Source: JBMDXB01 sp048594975 (GTDB lineage Bacteria > Acidobacteriota > Vicinamibacteria > Vicinamibacterales > 2-12-FULL-66-21). From it: DNA of 64,000 nucleotides. Below are positions 43,397-51,450 of the stretch, one piece after another. Each line of letters begins with the position of its first letter. Within the stretch, counting starts at the first letter, position 1. The translations under genes and the position numbers were made by a program. Below the pieces are notes generated by a model. It was given only the letters and a program-made list of their open reading frames with translations, was not told the origin of the DNA and did not search any database. The stretch is taken from NCBI GenBank assembly GCA_048594975.1, contig JBMDXQ010000067.1, forward strand, positions 1 to 64,000, read 5' to 3'.

Positions 43397-43465
43397 ATCC
43401 GTCCGGCCGTCTGGCGTCTCCTCCTTTCGGCCATCGCCTGCGACGGGCGGTGGCCTTTTGTTTTT
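43362..43465 (+). promoter_or_regulatory. attenuator: competing hairpins and intrinsic terminator before pheA
   Basis: Hairpin 1, CCGGCCA / TGGCCGG (43362-43379), lies in the second half of the leader peptide. Its right arm, GGCCGGAC (43374-43381), can instead pair with GTCCGGCC (43401-43408). GGCCG (43405-43409) can in turn pair with CGGCC (43428-43432), overlapping the terminator stem GGCCATCGCC / GGCGGTGGCC (43429-43438, 43446-43455), which has one G-U pair and is followed by TTTTGTTTTT. Mutually exclusive pairings of this kind are diagnostic of attenuation, but which pairing the stalled ribosome favours is not certain from inspection. Confidence 0.6.
43429..43465 (+). terminator. intrinsic terminator of the pheA attenuator
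   Basis: A 10-bp stem with a single G-U pair, loop TGCGACG, and ten bases TTTTGTTTTT. It lies 73 bases upstream of the pheA ATG, so readthrough is needed for pheA expression from the leader promoter. Confidence 0.85.
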
Positions 43466-43538
43466 GCGGAGCAGGGCGGCCGCGGGACCTTCGGGGCAAG
43501 GGCGGCCGTCGCGGACCGACACGTCAAAGAGGACCACC

Positions 43539-44390
43539 ATGCGTATCGCATTCCAGGGCGCCTCGGGCGCATACAGCGAGGCGGCGGCGCTCAGCCTCAG
43601 CCCGCAGGCCGAGACCGTTCCCCACGACACCTTCGAGGACGTCTTCGCGGCGGTCGCGGCCGGTCGCGTCTCGCACGGCATCCTCCCCGTCGAGAACTCG
43701 ATCGGCGGCAGCATCCACCGCAACTTCGACCTCCTGCTCGAACGCGATTTGCCGATCGTCGGCGAGGTGGAGCTGCCGGTCGTGCACAACCTGCTGGCGC
43801 TGCCTGGCACCGGCATCGCCGGCATCCGTCGGGTGTTCTCTCACCCGCAGGCGCTCGCGCAGTGCGAACGGTTCCTGCGGACGCTGCCCGGCGTGGAGAT
43901 CGTCGCGAGCTACGACACCGCGGGGAGCGCGCGGATCATCCGCGACGAGGGCCTGCGCGACACGGCAGCGGTCGCGTCGCGGCGCGCCGCCGAGCTCTTC
44001 GGCCTCGACATCCTTCGCGAGGGGATTCAGGACTACGACCACAACATCACGCGCTTCATCGTCGTCGCCCGCCGGCCCGAACCGCTCGGCACGCCCGACA
44101 AGACGACGCTGGTGTTCGCCCTGAAGAACGAGCCTGGTGCGCTCTTCAAGGCGCTGAGCGTCTTCGCGCTGCGCGACATCGACCTGACGAAGCTGGAGTC
44201 GCGCCCCATCCCCGGCCGGCCCTGGGAGTACCTCTTCTACGTGGACCTGGCGGTGGGTCGCGACGACGTGCGCTGCGGACGCGCGATCGTGCACCTCGCG
44301 GAATCGGCGCACTGGGTGAAGATGCTCGGGTCCTACCCGCGCTGGCGGCCGGTGAGCGACACCGCCGCGGCCGCAGCGGTCGTGTGCTGA
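43539..44390 (+). CDS. pheA: prephenate dehydratase
   Basis: Converts prephenate to phenylpyruvate in phenylalanine synthesis. It has 283 residues, a stand-alone dehydratase without a chorismate mutase domain: PDT domain IAFQGASGAYSEAAA at the N-terminus, the catalytic TRF in DHNITRFIVVARRP (near residue 172), and a C-terminal ACT domain with NEPGALFKALSVFA and KLESRPIPGRPWEYLFYVD, the GALV and ESRP sites for Phe feedback. The start is ATG 43539 with AAAGAGGA upstream. It lies behind the attenuator and next to the ilv cluster. Confidence 0.96.
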   Translation: MRIAFQGASGAYSEAAALSLSPQAETVPHDTFEDVFAAVAAGRVSHGILPVENSIGGSIHRNFDLLLERDLPIVGEVELPVVHNLLALPGTGIAGIRRVFSHPQALAQCERFLRTLPGVEIVASYDTAGSARIIRDEGLRDTAAVASRRAAELFGLDILREGIQDYDHNITRFIVVARRPEPLGTPDKTTLVFALKNEPGALFKALSVFALRDIDLTKLESRPIPGRPWEYLFYVDLAVGRDDVRCGRAIVHLAESAHWVKMLGSYPRWRPVSDTAAAAAVVC

Positions 44391-44468
44391 GTTCGTGCTT
44401 CGCCGAATTCTAAAGGCGTGTCACAAAACCCCCATGACAGCGGCCCAGACCCCTTCCGTTTGTGCGCA

Positions 44469-44697
44469 CTAATGGCGGCGGCTCATGCCGCCGTGCTTTA
44501 CCCGACGCACTGTGGGGACCTCATCGAACCTCTTCTACCCGGTTCTTCGCCGCGACCGAACGGTGGACGGCCGCGCGTCCCTGATCGCGCCTGTCTCACC
44601 GGCATTCTCTTCGTGCTGCAGCAGCGGGATTCCGTGGCAGATGTTGCCAAAGGACGTTCAGAAGTGGCTGCAGGAAGCGTATGCGGAGAATTCCTGA
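44469..44697 (+). pseudogene. IS5-type transposase N-terminal remnant
   Basis: The plus strand reads LIEPLLPGSSPRPNGGRPRV and PDRACLTGILFVL in one frame, then after a shift SGIPWQMLPKD in another. This is the N-terminal block of IS5-family transposases (a 'DUF4096' segment). Nothing of the catalytic DDE domain is visible and the frame stops at 44697, so only a fragment of about 75 codons remains. No terminal inverted repeats were found. Confidence 0.6.
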
Positions 44698-44711
44698 ACC
44701 GAGTAGTGAGC

Positions 44712-44830
44712 GGCCGCTGTACGCACAGGGGTTCTCGTCGCTCGGAGAGGAAGTCGGTCTCGAGGACTTGCCGGTGACCGGGCACTTCCCGTGGAACGTC
44801 GTTCCTGCTCGCGCTGGATGCCGGGACATT
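44712..44830 (+). pseudogene. possible carotenoid-oxygenase N-terminal remnant
   Basis: The plus strand reads LYAQGFSSLGEEVGLEDLPVTG, which resembles the start of RPE65-type carotenoid oxygenases, then decays into Arg-rich and stop-interrupted frames. Only one motif supports this. It might also be an unrelated fragment. Confidence 0.25.
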
Positions 44831-45029
44831 TGAGGAACTTGGCCGGGCGTTCGTGCCACACCACATCCCCTTCGGCTTTCCATGGCCAATATGTCACCGG
44901 CGCCCGCATGTGGGAAGAGCCGCACCTTCACCGTTAAGAAGAGGGACAAGCGATGCGCGCCGGCGCCGATCAGGAAGAGGCAGCGATGCGGGACTACCTC
45001 TACTACCTGGGGTCCACGGACTCCAGCAG

Positions 45030-45275
45030 CCTGTTCGAACCGGGAAGTCTCCCCGATTGACATCGTCGAAACGTGTTTGGAACGAGTAGAACGACACAAT
45101 CCGCGGCTCAACGCGTTCGCGGTCGTGTTGGCAGATCAGGCTCGCGCTCAGGCCCAGCACGCGCACGACGAGGGCTTCTGCATGGCGTGCCCGGGTATCA
45201 AGGACTTCTACGACACGGCCGACATCGCGACGACCGCGGCGTTCGAACGAAGGGCCGACGATTGGGGCGGGTTAT
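45030..45275 (+). pseudogene. amidase N-terminal remnant
   Basis: One plus frame reads REVSPIDIVETCLERVERHN then PRLNAFAVVLADQARA and GIKDFYDTADIATTAAFERR, the N-terminal third of an amidase-signature enzyme. The GVP-x-GIKD segment carries the catalytic Lys. The Ser-cisSer-Lys core beyond it is missing; the frame runs into the ArsR promoter region. The 44,831-45,029 stretch before it holds no recognisable gene. Confidence 0.65.
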
Positions 45276-45283
45276 CGAAGAGC

Positions 45284-45322
45284 TTGACCGTTCAAAACCG
45301 TTAGTAGTAACTTACCGTTAGT
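45284..45322 (+). promoter_or_regulatory. ArsR promoter with direct repeat operator
   Basis: -35 TTGACC (45284-45289), an 18-base spacer, TAACTT (45308-45313) and 7 bases to GTG 45321. The 9-mer ACCGTTAGT occurs twice (45297-45305 and 45314-45322), flanking the -10 and reaching the start codon, a suitable operator for autoregulation by the ArsR-type repressor. Confidence 0.5.
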
Positions 45323-45668
45323 GATTGCTTACGAAGTAGACCCGTGGGACGCCTTGGGCGATGGCACCCGTCGCGCCATTTTCGAGCGCCTCGTGGCAGG
45401 CCCACGCGCCGTGGGCGAGCTGGCTCGTGAGCTTCCAGTCAGCCGCCCCGCGGTCTCCCAGCACTTGCGCGTGCTCAAGACTGCGGGTCTGGTCTCCGAC
45501 CGCGCGGACGGAACTCGTCGCGTCTACGCGGTGAACCCGGCCGGCCTGGAAGCGTTGCGCGCTGATCTCGACCGGTTCTGGACCCAGGGGCTCGCCGCCT
45601 TCAAGACCGCAGCGGAGAGTTCGAGCAGAAGTGAGCGAAAGAAACGAACGGAGAAGGAGAAGCCGTGA
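45321..45668 (+). CDS. ArsR-family transcriptional regulator
   Basis: A 115-residue winged-helix repressor. The HTH is RAVGELARELPVSRPAVSQH (near residues 33-52), then LRVLKTAGLVSDRADGTRRVYAV and a helical C-terminus ending in a basic KKRTEKEKP tail. No metal-binding Cys is visible, which fits the subgroup paired with SRPBCC/AHSA1 proteins rather than arsenic sensors. GTG 45321 is the start, with the 4-base GTGA overlap to the next gene at its end. Confidence 0.92.
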   Translation: MIAYEVDPWDALGDGTRRAIFERLVAGPRAVGELARELPVSRPAVSQHLRVLKTAGLVSDRADGTRRVYAVNPAGLEALRADLDRFWTQGLAAFKTAAESSSRSERKKRTEKEKP

Positions 45669-46171
45669 ATCCTTCGCATGCACAGGTCGCTGCTGCGCCT
45701 GGCTCCCAGGCCGATGCCCCGATCCGGAAGACCATCGTCGTGGCTGCATCGGCCGAGCGCGCGTTCCAGGTTTTCACTGAAGAGATGAGTACCTGGTGGC
45801 CACTGGCGAGCAAACACATCGGCAAGGCCGACGCGACGGCTGTGGTCATGGAGCCGTTTGCCGGCGGTCGCTGGTTCGAGCGAGGCGTCGACGGGAGCGA
45901 ATGCGACTGGGGCACGGTCCGGACGTGGGATCCGCCGCGGCGCCTGGTGCTCTCCTGGGAGATCTCCAGCGACTGGCGACATGATCCGACGATCCAGACG
46001 GAGGTCGAGGTGCGCTTCAGCACGGAAGGCGCCTCCACTCGGGTCGACTTAGAACACCGCCTGCTCCACTACTACGGCGGGAAGGCCGCCCAGATGCGCG
46101 GCATTTTCGATTCGGAACAGGGTTGGAAGGCGCTCCTCGACGCGTTCGGAGCTCGCGCGTCGGCAACGTAA
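45665..46171 (+). CDS. SRPBCC (AHSA1-like) domain protein
   Basis: A START-like ligand-binding fold of 168 residues: IRKTIVVAASAERAFQVFTEEM at the N-terminus (near 20-41), VVMEPFAGGRWFERG, GTVRTWDPPRRLVLSWEIS and a C-terminal helix GWKALLDAFGARA. It overlaps ArsR by four bases. ArsR-SRPBCC pairs are widespread; the SRPBCC protein probably binds a hydrophobic molecule, but the ligand is unknown. The 148 bases after its stop show nothing recognisable. Confidence 0.9.
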   Translation: MNPSHAQVAAAPGSQADAPIRKTIVVAASAERAFQVFTEEMSTWWPLASKHIGKADATAVVMEPFAGGRWFERGVDGSECDWGTVRTWDPPRRLVLSWEISSDWRHDPTIQTEVEVRFSTEGASTRVDLEHRLLHYYGGKAAQMRGIFDSEQGWKALLDAFGARASAT

Positions 46172-46319
46172 GCCCGCTACCGTCGCAACGCGTGTGGCCG
46201 TACGCACGCTCACCGGCGATTGAGCCAGGTACTTCGGCTTGGTGTTCGCGATCGCGGGTGAAGCGCGCCAATGACCCGAGCGCGATTAGTCGCGACAGGT
46301 CACGACTGGAGAGAACGGC

Positions 46320-46652
46320 ATGTCGGAGATTACGCGGGCGCGCAACGCGGTGGTCGCGCGGATCCTCGAGGGAGACGGCAAGGCGTCGCGCGCCCAGCGC
46401 CGCGCCGCGTTCGACAACACGGGACTCGCCGCGCCGCTGAACACGCTGATCGACAAAGTCGCCAAGCGCGCCTACACGGTTACCGACGAGGACATGGCCG
46501 CCGCGATGGCATCGGGCCTCAGCGAGGACCAGATCTTCGAGATCGTGGTGTGCGCCGCAGTCGGTCAGGCCACGCGGCAGTACGACACGGCGTTCGCGGC
46601 CCTCGTGGCCGCGACTGAAAGGAGTGACCATGCGCCTCGCGATCCTCGATAA
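46320..46652 (+). CDS. small helical protein, CMD/AhpD-like partner
   Basis: A 110-residue helical protein without a CxxC motif, no named family. Its SGLSEDQIFEIVVCAAVGQATRQYDTA segment resembles the second half of a carboxymuconolactone decarboxylase domain, so it may pair with the AhpD-like protein encoded by the overlapping downstream gene. GGAGAGAA lies 7-14 bases before the ATG, a good ribosome site. Confidence 0.65.
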   Translation: MSEITRARNAVVARILEGDGKASRAQRRAAFDNTGLAAPLNTLIDKVAKRAYTVTDEDMAAAMASGLSEDQIFEIVVCAAVGQATRQYDTAFAALVAATERSDHAPRDPR

Positions 46653-47211
46653 CGGCCACGATGTCCGCACGAAGGCCCTGTTCGCGCTCATCCGCGCGAG
46701 CTCGGGTCTTCCGGTACCTGATGCCGTCAAGCTGAACCGCTACCGCCCGGATTTCTATGGCATGCCGATGAGGGAGATGACTCAGGAGGCGATGCGCGGG
46801 CCATCGGCATGGTCGGTTGGCGACCGCGAGCTGATGGGTGCCGTCGTGTCGAAGACGAACAACTGCGAGGTGTGCACGAAGACGCACGCCGCAGTCGCGG
46901 CGATGGCGTATCAGGATGAAGCAAGGGTCTCCGCGGCGCTTTCCGATCTCGAGGCCGCAGCCATCGAGGAGCCGCTGCGGGCGACGTTGCGCATGTTGCG
47001 CAAGCTGACGCGCGAGCATGCGGTGGACGCGGACGACATGCGCACGGTGCTGGCTGCCGGGGTCTCGCGCGAGCAGATCGAGGACGCGCTCGCGGTCTGC
47101 TTTACCTTCAACACGGTCGATCGGCTGTCCCGTACCTTCGGGTGGGTCGTGGCCGGTGCCAAAGCCTTCCAGGCCGGTGCGAAGTTCCTGCTCGCGCGCG
47201 GCTACCGTTAA
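46630..47211 (+). CDS. AhpD-like carboxymuconolactone decarboxylase family protein
   Basis: A 193-residue alkylhydroperoxidase-type protein. The redox centre CEVCTKTH (CxxCxxxH) is near residue 80, preceded by the Lys-Thr-Asn of VVSKTNN, and the C-terminal repeat (AGVSREQIEDALAVCFTFNT) belongs to the same fold. It probably reduces peroxides or acts as a peroxidase-type adaptor. ATG 46630 is preferred over GTG 46624, with AAAGGA 8 bases upstream. The start lies inside the previous gene. Confidence 0.88.
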   Translation: MRLAILDNGHDVRTKALFALIRASSGLPVPDAVKLNRYRPDFYGMPMREMTQEAMRGPSAWSVGDRELMGAVVSKTNNCEVCTKTHAAVAAMAYQDEARVSAALSDLEAAAIEEPLRATLRMLRKLTREHAVDADDMRTVLAAGVSREQIEDALAVCFTFNTVDRLSRTFGWVVAGAKAFQAGAKFLLARGYR

Positions 47212-47318
47212 ACCACGGTATTTTGGGGCAACGACGCCCCCCGGAGGCCCTTCCGCCCCACGCTTGGTAGCTGGCCCCGAGTGGTGGGCAGCATGTTCGA
47301 AGACGAGGGGCACGGGCT

Positions 47319-47525
47319 ATGTGCATGAGCAAAGCAGGTGTCATGACCGGGATCGTCTGTGTTGCACTGTGCGCGGGCGCATGCGGCGGCGGAACGCCGA
47401 CGAGTCCGTCGTCGGGCGCTGTTGTCACGTTGACCGTTGCCGACGAGACCTTTCGCGTGTGGGTGGCGGGCGACAAACAGATTGCTGCTGCGCAGGCGGC
47501 CTTCCGGGTGCTGCCCACCGCGTGA
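47319..47525 (+). pseudogene. truncated lipoprotein-like gene
   Basis: A 68-residue frame with a hydrophobic N-terminus (GVMTGIVCVALCAGACGGG, a lipoprotein-type signal with Cys) and a mature start VVTLTVADETFRVWVAG that resembles secreted proteins with a much longer body. It stops after FRVLPTA just where the next frame begins, so it looks truncated by a deletion or frameshift. Confidence 0.45.
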
Positions 47526-47560
47526 GGCAGGCGAAGGGATGGATCACGGAAGCCGGCAGG

Positions 47561-48073
47561 ATGACGCTGAGCGAAGAAGACCGCCGCCTTGTCGCGCTCT
47601 GGGCTGCCGATTGCGCCGAGCGGGTGCTGCCGCTGTTCGAGGCGAAGGCTCCCTCTGACACGCGTCCGCGCGAGGCAACCGAGGGCATCCGGGCCTTCGC
47701 GCGCGGGGGGAAGCGGACAGCGCGACTGCGCTCCCTTGCCTGGGCGGCTCATGCCGCCGCACGCGAGGTCGGCGATCCGGTGGCCACAGCCGCCGCTCGC
47801 GCCGCGAGCCTCGCGGCGGCAACCGCTTACGTCCACGCACTGGCAACCGCTCACCAGGCGAAACACGTCCTTGGGCCTGCGGTGTATGGGGCGCTGGCCC
47901 GCGAGCTCGCGTCGCTCGACGATCCCAGCGTCGGCGAGGAGGAGATCCGATGGGCGATCGAGCACGCCTCGGCGACAGTTCGCGAAGTTGTGCGGCGGAT
48001 GCCGGTTCGCAGCCCTGGTCGCAGTCGGCTGGACGCGCTCCTTTACCAGCTCGACGCAGGCCTTCGCCGCTGA
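47561..48073 (+). CDS. Imm5-like putative immunity protein
   Basis: A helical, Ala-rich protein of 170 residues resembling the putative immunity protein family Imm5-like: LSEEDRRLVALWAADCAERVL and LFEAKAPSDTRPREATEGIR at the start, then several AHAAAREVGD-type helices. ATG 47561 is chosen; GTG 47522 is in frame and would join it to the truncated lipoprotein end. No toxin gene is adjacent, so it is an orphan or has another role. Confidence 0.6.
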   Translation: MTLSEEDRRLVALWAADCAERVLPLFEAKAPSDTRPREATEGIRAFARGGKRTARLRSLAWAAHAAAREVGDPVATAAARAASLAAATAYVHALATAHQAKHVLGPAVYGALARELASLDDPSVGEEEIRWAIEHASATVREVVRRMPVRSPGRSRLDALLYQLDAGLRR

Positions 48074-48143
48074 CCAGCGATCTGCGCCGCCGCCGGCTAA
48101 CCGAGCCGTTAGGTGGCGATAATAGGGTAAATGACGACATCGG

Positions 48144-48172
48144 TTGACCGACCGTCGATGAATCCAGATAAT
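48144..48172 (+). promoter_or_regulatory. sigma70-type promoter of the ba3 oxidase operon
   Basis: TTGACC (48144-48149), exact 17-base spacer, GATAAT (48167-48172). The predicted start near 48179 leaves a leader of about 120 bases before ATG 48302, with a purine-rich GAGGACAAG ribosome site. Unlike the leaderless promoters, this one has a long untranslated leader. Confidence 0.65.
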
Positions 48173-48301
48173 CCGTCGAATGCCGCGCCCCGATCGGTGC
48201 TGCTCGCGATGAATCAATCCGCGGCTGATCTGATGCGGTAGGTTGCAGTCGCAGGACGATGCGGTGTCGCAACGGATCGAGGGCAGCGAGGACAAGTAGC
48301 C

Positions 48302-48478
48302 ATGGCCGACGCACGCCCCTCGTCCGAACCGCTGGGCAGTCTCGACGACCTCCCGTCCGATCTCGGTCATCCCAGAGGTACTCTTGCCATCGTGATTCTC
48401 TTCGGCTTGCTGTTCGGGCTGGCATGGCTGTCGACGTATCTCTTCGTGTTTCTCGAACGGGGCGCTCCTCACCACTGA
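48302..48478 (+). CDS. small membrane subunit of ba3-type cytochrome oxidase (subunit IIa-like)
   Basis: A 58-residue protein with one hydrophobic span, AIVILFGLLFGLAWLSTYLF (residues 29-48), and a short hydrophilic N-terminus. Its size, single span and position just before subunit II match the small IIa-type subunit found with ba3 oxidases. ATG 48302 follows a GAGGACAAG ribosome site. It is below the size usually predicted automatically. Confidence 0.75.
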   Translation: MADARPSSEPLGSLDDLPSDLGHPRGTLAIVILFGLLFGLAWLSTYLFVFLERGAPHH

Positions 48479-48496
48479 GCCAGGCGGAGTGATTGC

Positions 48497-48964
48497 ATGC
48501 AGGTGGAGCTCTACGAGCGGATCTGGATGTGGGCGGCCGCGGCCCTCATCGTCTTGTTCCTCGGCGTCATCGGGGTGACGGCAGGCGTGCAGGCGGTCCA
48601 GCCGCCGAGCCATCTCGAGACCTTGGACCCGACGACGCTCGACACCCACCCGGAGTTTGGAACGCCAGTGGCCACGACCCGACCCGACGGCAGCGTTGTC
48701 GTCCCCGTCGTCGCGGCGATGTTTGCGTTCGTGCCGGACCCGATCGAGGTGCCGGCGCACGTGCCGGTGACGTTCCGCATCACCAGCGCCGACGTAATTC
48801 ACGGCTTCGGCGCCGTCGGCACCAACGCCAACGCGATGGCCATCCCTGGCTACGTCAGCCAGTTCACGGTGACGTTCTCGAGGCCGGGTGAATACACGAT
48901 CGCGTGCAACGAGTACTGCGGCCTGTTGCACCATGCCATGGTCGGCAAGCTGATCGTCAAGTAG
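48497..48964 (+). CDS. cytochrome c oxidase subunit II (CuA, ba3-type)
   Basis: A periplasmic cupredoxin domain behind one N-terminal membrane helix (WAAAALIVLFLGVIGVTAGV, near 11-30), 155 residues. CuA ligands are the His in SADVIHGFG (near 102), and Cys, Cys, His and Met in CNEYCGLLHHAM (near 137-148). It receives electrons from cytochrome c and passes them to subunit I. It follows the small subunit by 18 bases and precedes subunit I by 10. Confidence 0.95.
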   Translation: MQVELYERIWMWAAAALIVLFLGVIGVTAGVQAVQPPSHLETLDPTTLDTHPEFGTPVATTRPDGSVVVPVVAAMFAFVPDPIEVPAHVPVTFRITSADVIHGFGAVGTNANAMAIPGYVSQFTVTFSRPGEYTIACNEYCGLLHHAMVGKLIVK

Positions 48965-48974
48965 GAGCGCTTCC

Positions 48975-50588
48975 GTGACCAATCGACATGCGCTCGCGCT
49001 CACACACATCAGCGTCGCCATCGCTGCCTTCGGCGTGGCATCGGTGATGGGTGTGTTGCAGGGACTTTCCGTGGCGGACGTCGAGTTCCCGCAGCGGAGC
49101 GAGTCGCTCTACTACGTGTCGATGACCGCGCACGGCGTTCTCATGGCGCTGGTCTTCACGACCTTCTTCATCATGGGGTTGGGCTACGTGTTCTCGCAGG
49201 AGAGTCTGGGTCGCGTTACCGGCCGGCGTCTTGCCTGGATCGCGTTCTGGATCGCCATCGCGGGATCCGTGATGGCGGCTGTGACGATCCTGCGGGGGCA
49301 GAGCACTGTACTCTACACCTTCTACCCGCCGATGCAGGCGCATCCGCTGTTCTACATAGGCGCGACGCTACTGGTCATCGGCTCCTGGATCTGGGGCGGC
49401 GTGATCATCGCGAGCTATCGATCCTGGCGGCGAGAACACCCCGGGGTGCCGGTTCCATTATCGATCCACGGCATGCTGTCGACGATCATCATCTGGTACC
49501 TGGCGACCGCGGGGTTGGCGGCCGAGGTCGTCGGCATGCTGATCCCCTGGTCGCTCGGCATGGTGGAGAAAATCGATCCGCTGGTCGCACGGACGTACTT
49601 CTGGTGGTTCGGGCATCCGCTGGTGTACTTCTGGCTGCTGCCCGCTTACATCGTGTGGTACTACGTCCTGCCGAAGGTGGCGGGTGGCCGATTGTTCAGC
49701 GATCCCCTGGCGCGGATGGTGTTCATCCTCTTTGTGTTGCTGTCCACGCCCGTCGGATTCCACCATCAGTTCGCGGACCCTGGTATCAGCGCCGGCTGGA
49801 AGCTGGCGCACACCATCACGACGTACGCGGTGGTCTATCCGAGTCTGGTGACCGCCTTCACAGTGATCGCGTCGCTCGAAGTCGCCGGGCGGATGAAAGG
49901 CGCGAAGGGGCTCTTCAACTGGATCAGCCGGCTGCCCTGGTCGGATCCGGTCTTCGCGTCGGTAGCGCTGGCGATGATCGCGTTCGTCTTCGGGGGCTTC
50001 GGCGGCGCCATCAACGCGGCATATGCCATGAACGCGATGGTTCACAACACGGCGTGGATCATGGGGCATTTTCACGTCACGCTCGGCACGACGGTGGCGC
50101 TCACGTTCATGGGAATGACTTACTGGCTCCTGCCGCGGTTGCTCGGGCGCGAGCTTCGGTTCGCGCCGCTGGCACGCATCCAGCCGTATCTCTGGTTTGC
50201 GGGCATGACGTTCTTCAGCACGGCTTACCACATCGCCGGGTTGCGCGGGTTGCCGCGCCGCGTCTACAGCGCGGCGCTGACCGGCGAATACGGCGCACCG
50301 TGGCACCTGCTGACCGAGGTGGCCGCGGCGGGCGGCGTCATCCTCTTCATCAGCGCGCTCGCGTTCGTCGTCGTCGTCCTCGCCACGTGGATTGGGGGGA
50401 AGCGGATCCCGCCGCCGGCGTTCGAGTTTGCCGTTCCGCTGCAGCGGCCCACGACGGTGGGCGTCTGGGACCGTTTCGGGTTGTGGACCGTCGTCGCGAT
50501 TCTGCTGGTCGTGGCCGCCTACGCCTTTCCGCTGATCCAGCTGCTCGCGCACCCACGATTTGGCTCGCCCGCCTTCAAACCTTTCTGA
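48975..50588 (+). CDS. cytochrome c oxidase subunit I (ba3/B-type)
   Basis: The haem-copper catalytic subunit of a low-O2, high-affinity type terminal oxidase, 537 residues with about twelve helices. Haem ligands are in SMTAHGVLMA (low-spin His) and HFHVTLGTTV; the CuB ligands are in WFGHPLVYFWLLP (His-Tyr cross-link) and GFHHQFADPG. The K-channel pattern and the absence of the D-channel Glu fit the B (ba3) type. GTG 48975 is the start, with GTAGGAG upstream. Subunit III is absent, as usual for ba3. Confidence 0.96.
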   Translation: MTNRHALALTHISVAIAAFGVASVMGVLQGLSVADVEFPQRSESLYYVSMTAHGVLMALVFTTFFIMGLGYVFSQESLGRVTGRRLAWIAFWIAIAGSVMAAVTILRGQSTVLYTFYPPMQAHPLFYIGATLLVIGSWIWGGVIIASYRSWRREHPGVPVPLSIHGMLSTIIIWYLATAGLAAEVVGMLIPWSLGMVEKIDPLVARTYFWWFGHPLVYFWLLPAYIVWYYVLPKVAGGRLFSDPLARMVFILFVLLSTPVGFHHQFADPGISAGWKLAHTITTYAVVYPSLVTAFTVIASLEVAGRMKGAKGLFNWISRLPWSDPVFASVALAMIAFVFGGFGGAINAAYAMNAMVHNTAWIMGHFHVTLGTTVALTFMGMTYWLLPRLLGRELRFAPLARIQPYLWFAGMTFFSTAYHIAGLRGLPRRVYSAALTGEYGAPWHLLTEVAAAGGVILFISALAFVVVVLATWIGGKRIPPPAFEFAVPLQRPTTVGVWDRFGLWTVVAILLVVAAYAFPLIQLLAHPRFGSPAFKPF

Positions 50589-50659
50589 CCGTTTTTCGAC
50601 TTGAACCGAGGGGCGTTCGTCGATGCTTGTGCGGCGCGACGCTCCGGCTGAACTCCTTT

Positions 50660-50675
50660 GACGGGCTCGCCCGTC
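50660..50675 (+). terminator. hairpin after the oxidase operon
   Basis: GACGGG / CCCGTC with a CTCG loop, about 70 bases after the subunit I stop. The following ATTTGCG is only weakly T-rich. It may end the operon. Confidence 0.35.
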
Positions 50676-50693
50676 ATTTGCGTCATTCCAGAT

Positions 50694-50789
50694 TCAGTCG
50701 ATGGTTGTCTGTAAGGTGGCATTCAGCGTGTCGATCTCCGATTGCTTCTGCACGAGTGCCGCAGAGAGCGTCTCAAGCGTTGGCGGCAG
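50694..50789 (-). pseudogene. coiled-coil C-terminal fragment
   Basis: The minus strand reads 31 residues of regular coiled-coil sequence (LETLSAALVQKQSEIDTLNA) to a stop, preceded at once by an in-frame stop. It looks like the surviving tail of a lost gene. Confidence 0.4.
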
Positions 50790-50941
50790 TTAACTCGTCA
50801 GGAAAGACGTGGCCCCGGGACGGGCGCGCGGAAGACGACATACTGAGAGCCATAACAAACCCTGACCGGCACACACCGCTGCAGTTCGTCGCCCGTTCGA
50901 TTCGAGCGTGTCCTCCGCGGATTACTAGACCCTGGGCGACT

Positions 50942-51190
50942 TCAGAAGTGATTCGAGGACGGCCGTTGACGGCCGTCGCGAAGCGTCGTCACGAGTTCAC
51001 ACACGGTGATGACAGCCTCCGGAGCTTCTTCGGGTATGCCCTGTCCGCTGTCAGGCACCAGCACCTGACGTCCGCGACGTGACCGCTCCGCAAATCGGCG
51101 TTGGAGGTCCAGCCACCCTCGAAATACGCCCGGCGCCGCTGAACTGGGACTGGATTGGTTGCCTTGGGTCAGAACGATGAGAGGGAGATC
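50942..51190 (-). pseudogene. alpha/beta-hydrolase C-terminal remnant
   Basis: The minus strand reads DLPLIVLTQG then WLDLQRRFAERSRRGRQVLV and PDSGQGIPEEAPEAVITV, the C-terminal half of an alpha/beta-hydrolase (the position of the usual catalytic SGH His is Q here). No N-terminal nucleophile elbow remains upstream; the frame continues into unrelated sequence. The catalytic residue itself is mutated. Confidence 0.55.
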
Positions 51191-51450
51191 CTCGAGCCCG
51201 CCGGTGGAGTGCACAGGATGATCTGTCAACTCGGCACGGGCACGCTCTACGGCATCATCAAGCGTCTGCTCGCCGAGGGCCTGGTGGTCGAGTCGAAGCG
51301 GCGCCCGGCCGCGGCTCACGACGACGAGCGCCGCCGCTATTATCGTCTGACGCCGTTCGGAAAGCTGGTCGTGATCGCCGAGACGAAGCGGCTCCAGGCG
51401 ATGGTGGACGCCGCCAGAACCACGCAGATGTTGCGAAGGTCGAAGCGTGA
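51161..51450 (+). pseudogene. PadR regulator, N-terminally truncated
   Basis: The plus strand reads GTGTLYGIIKRLLAEGLVVE and DDERRRYYRLTPFGKLVVIA, the winged-helix part of a PadR regulator. The N-terminal helices (the usual ILLALADGERHGYGI block) are replaced by unrelated residues. It directly precedes the decayed permease, the typical PadR-permease gene order. Confidence 0.65.

Noticed and set aside
48302..48478. Treating the 58-residue gene as spurious because of its size
   Set aside because: Rejected as a doubt: it has a single clear membrane span, a ribosome site and the right position before subunit II.
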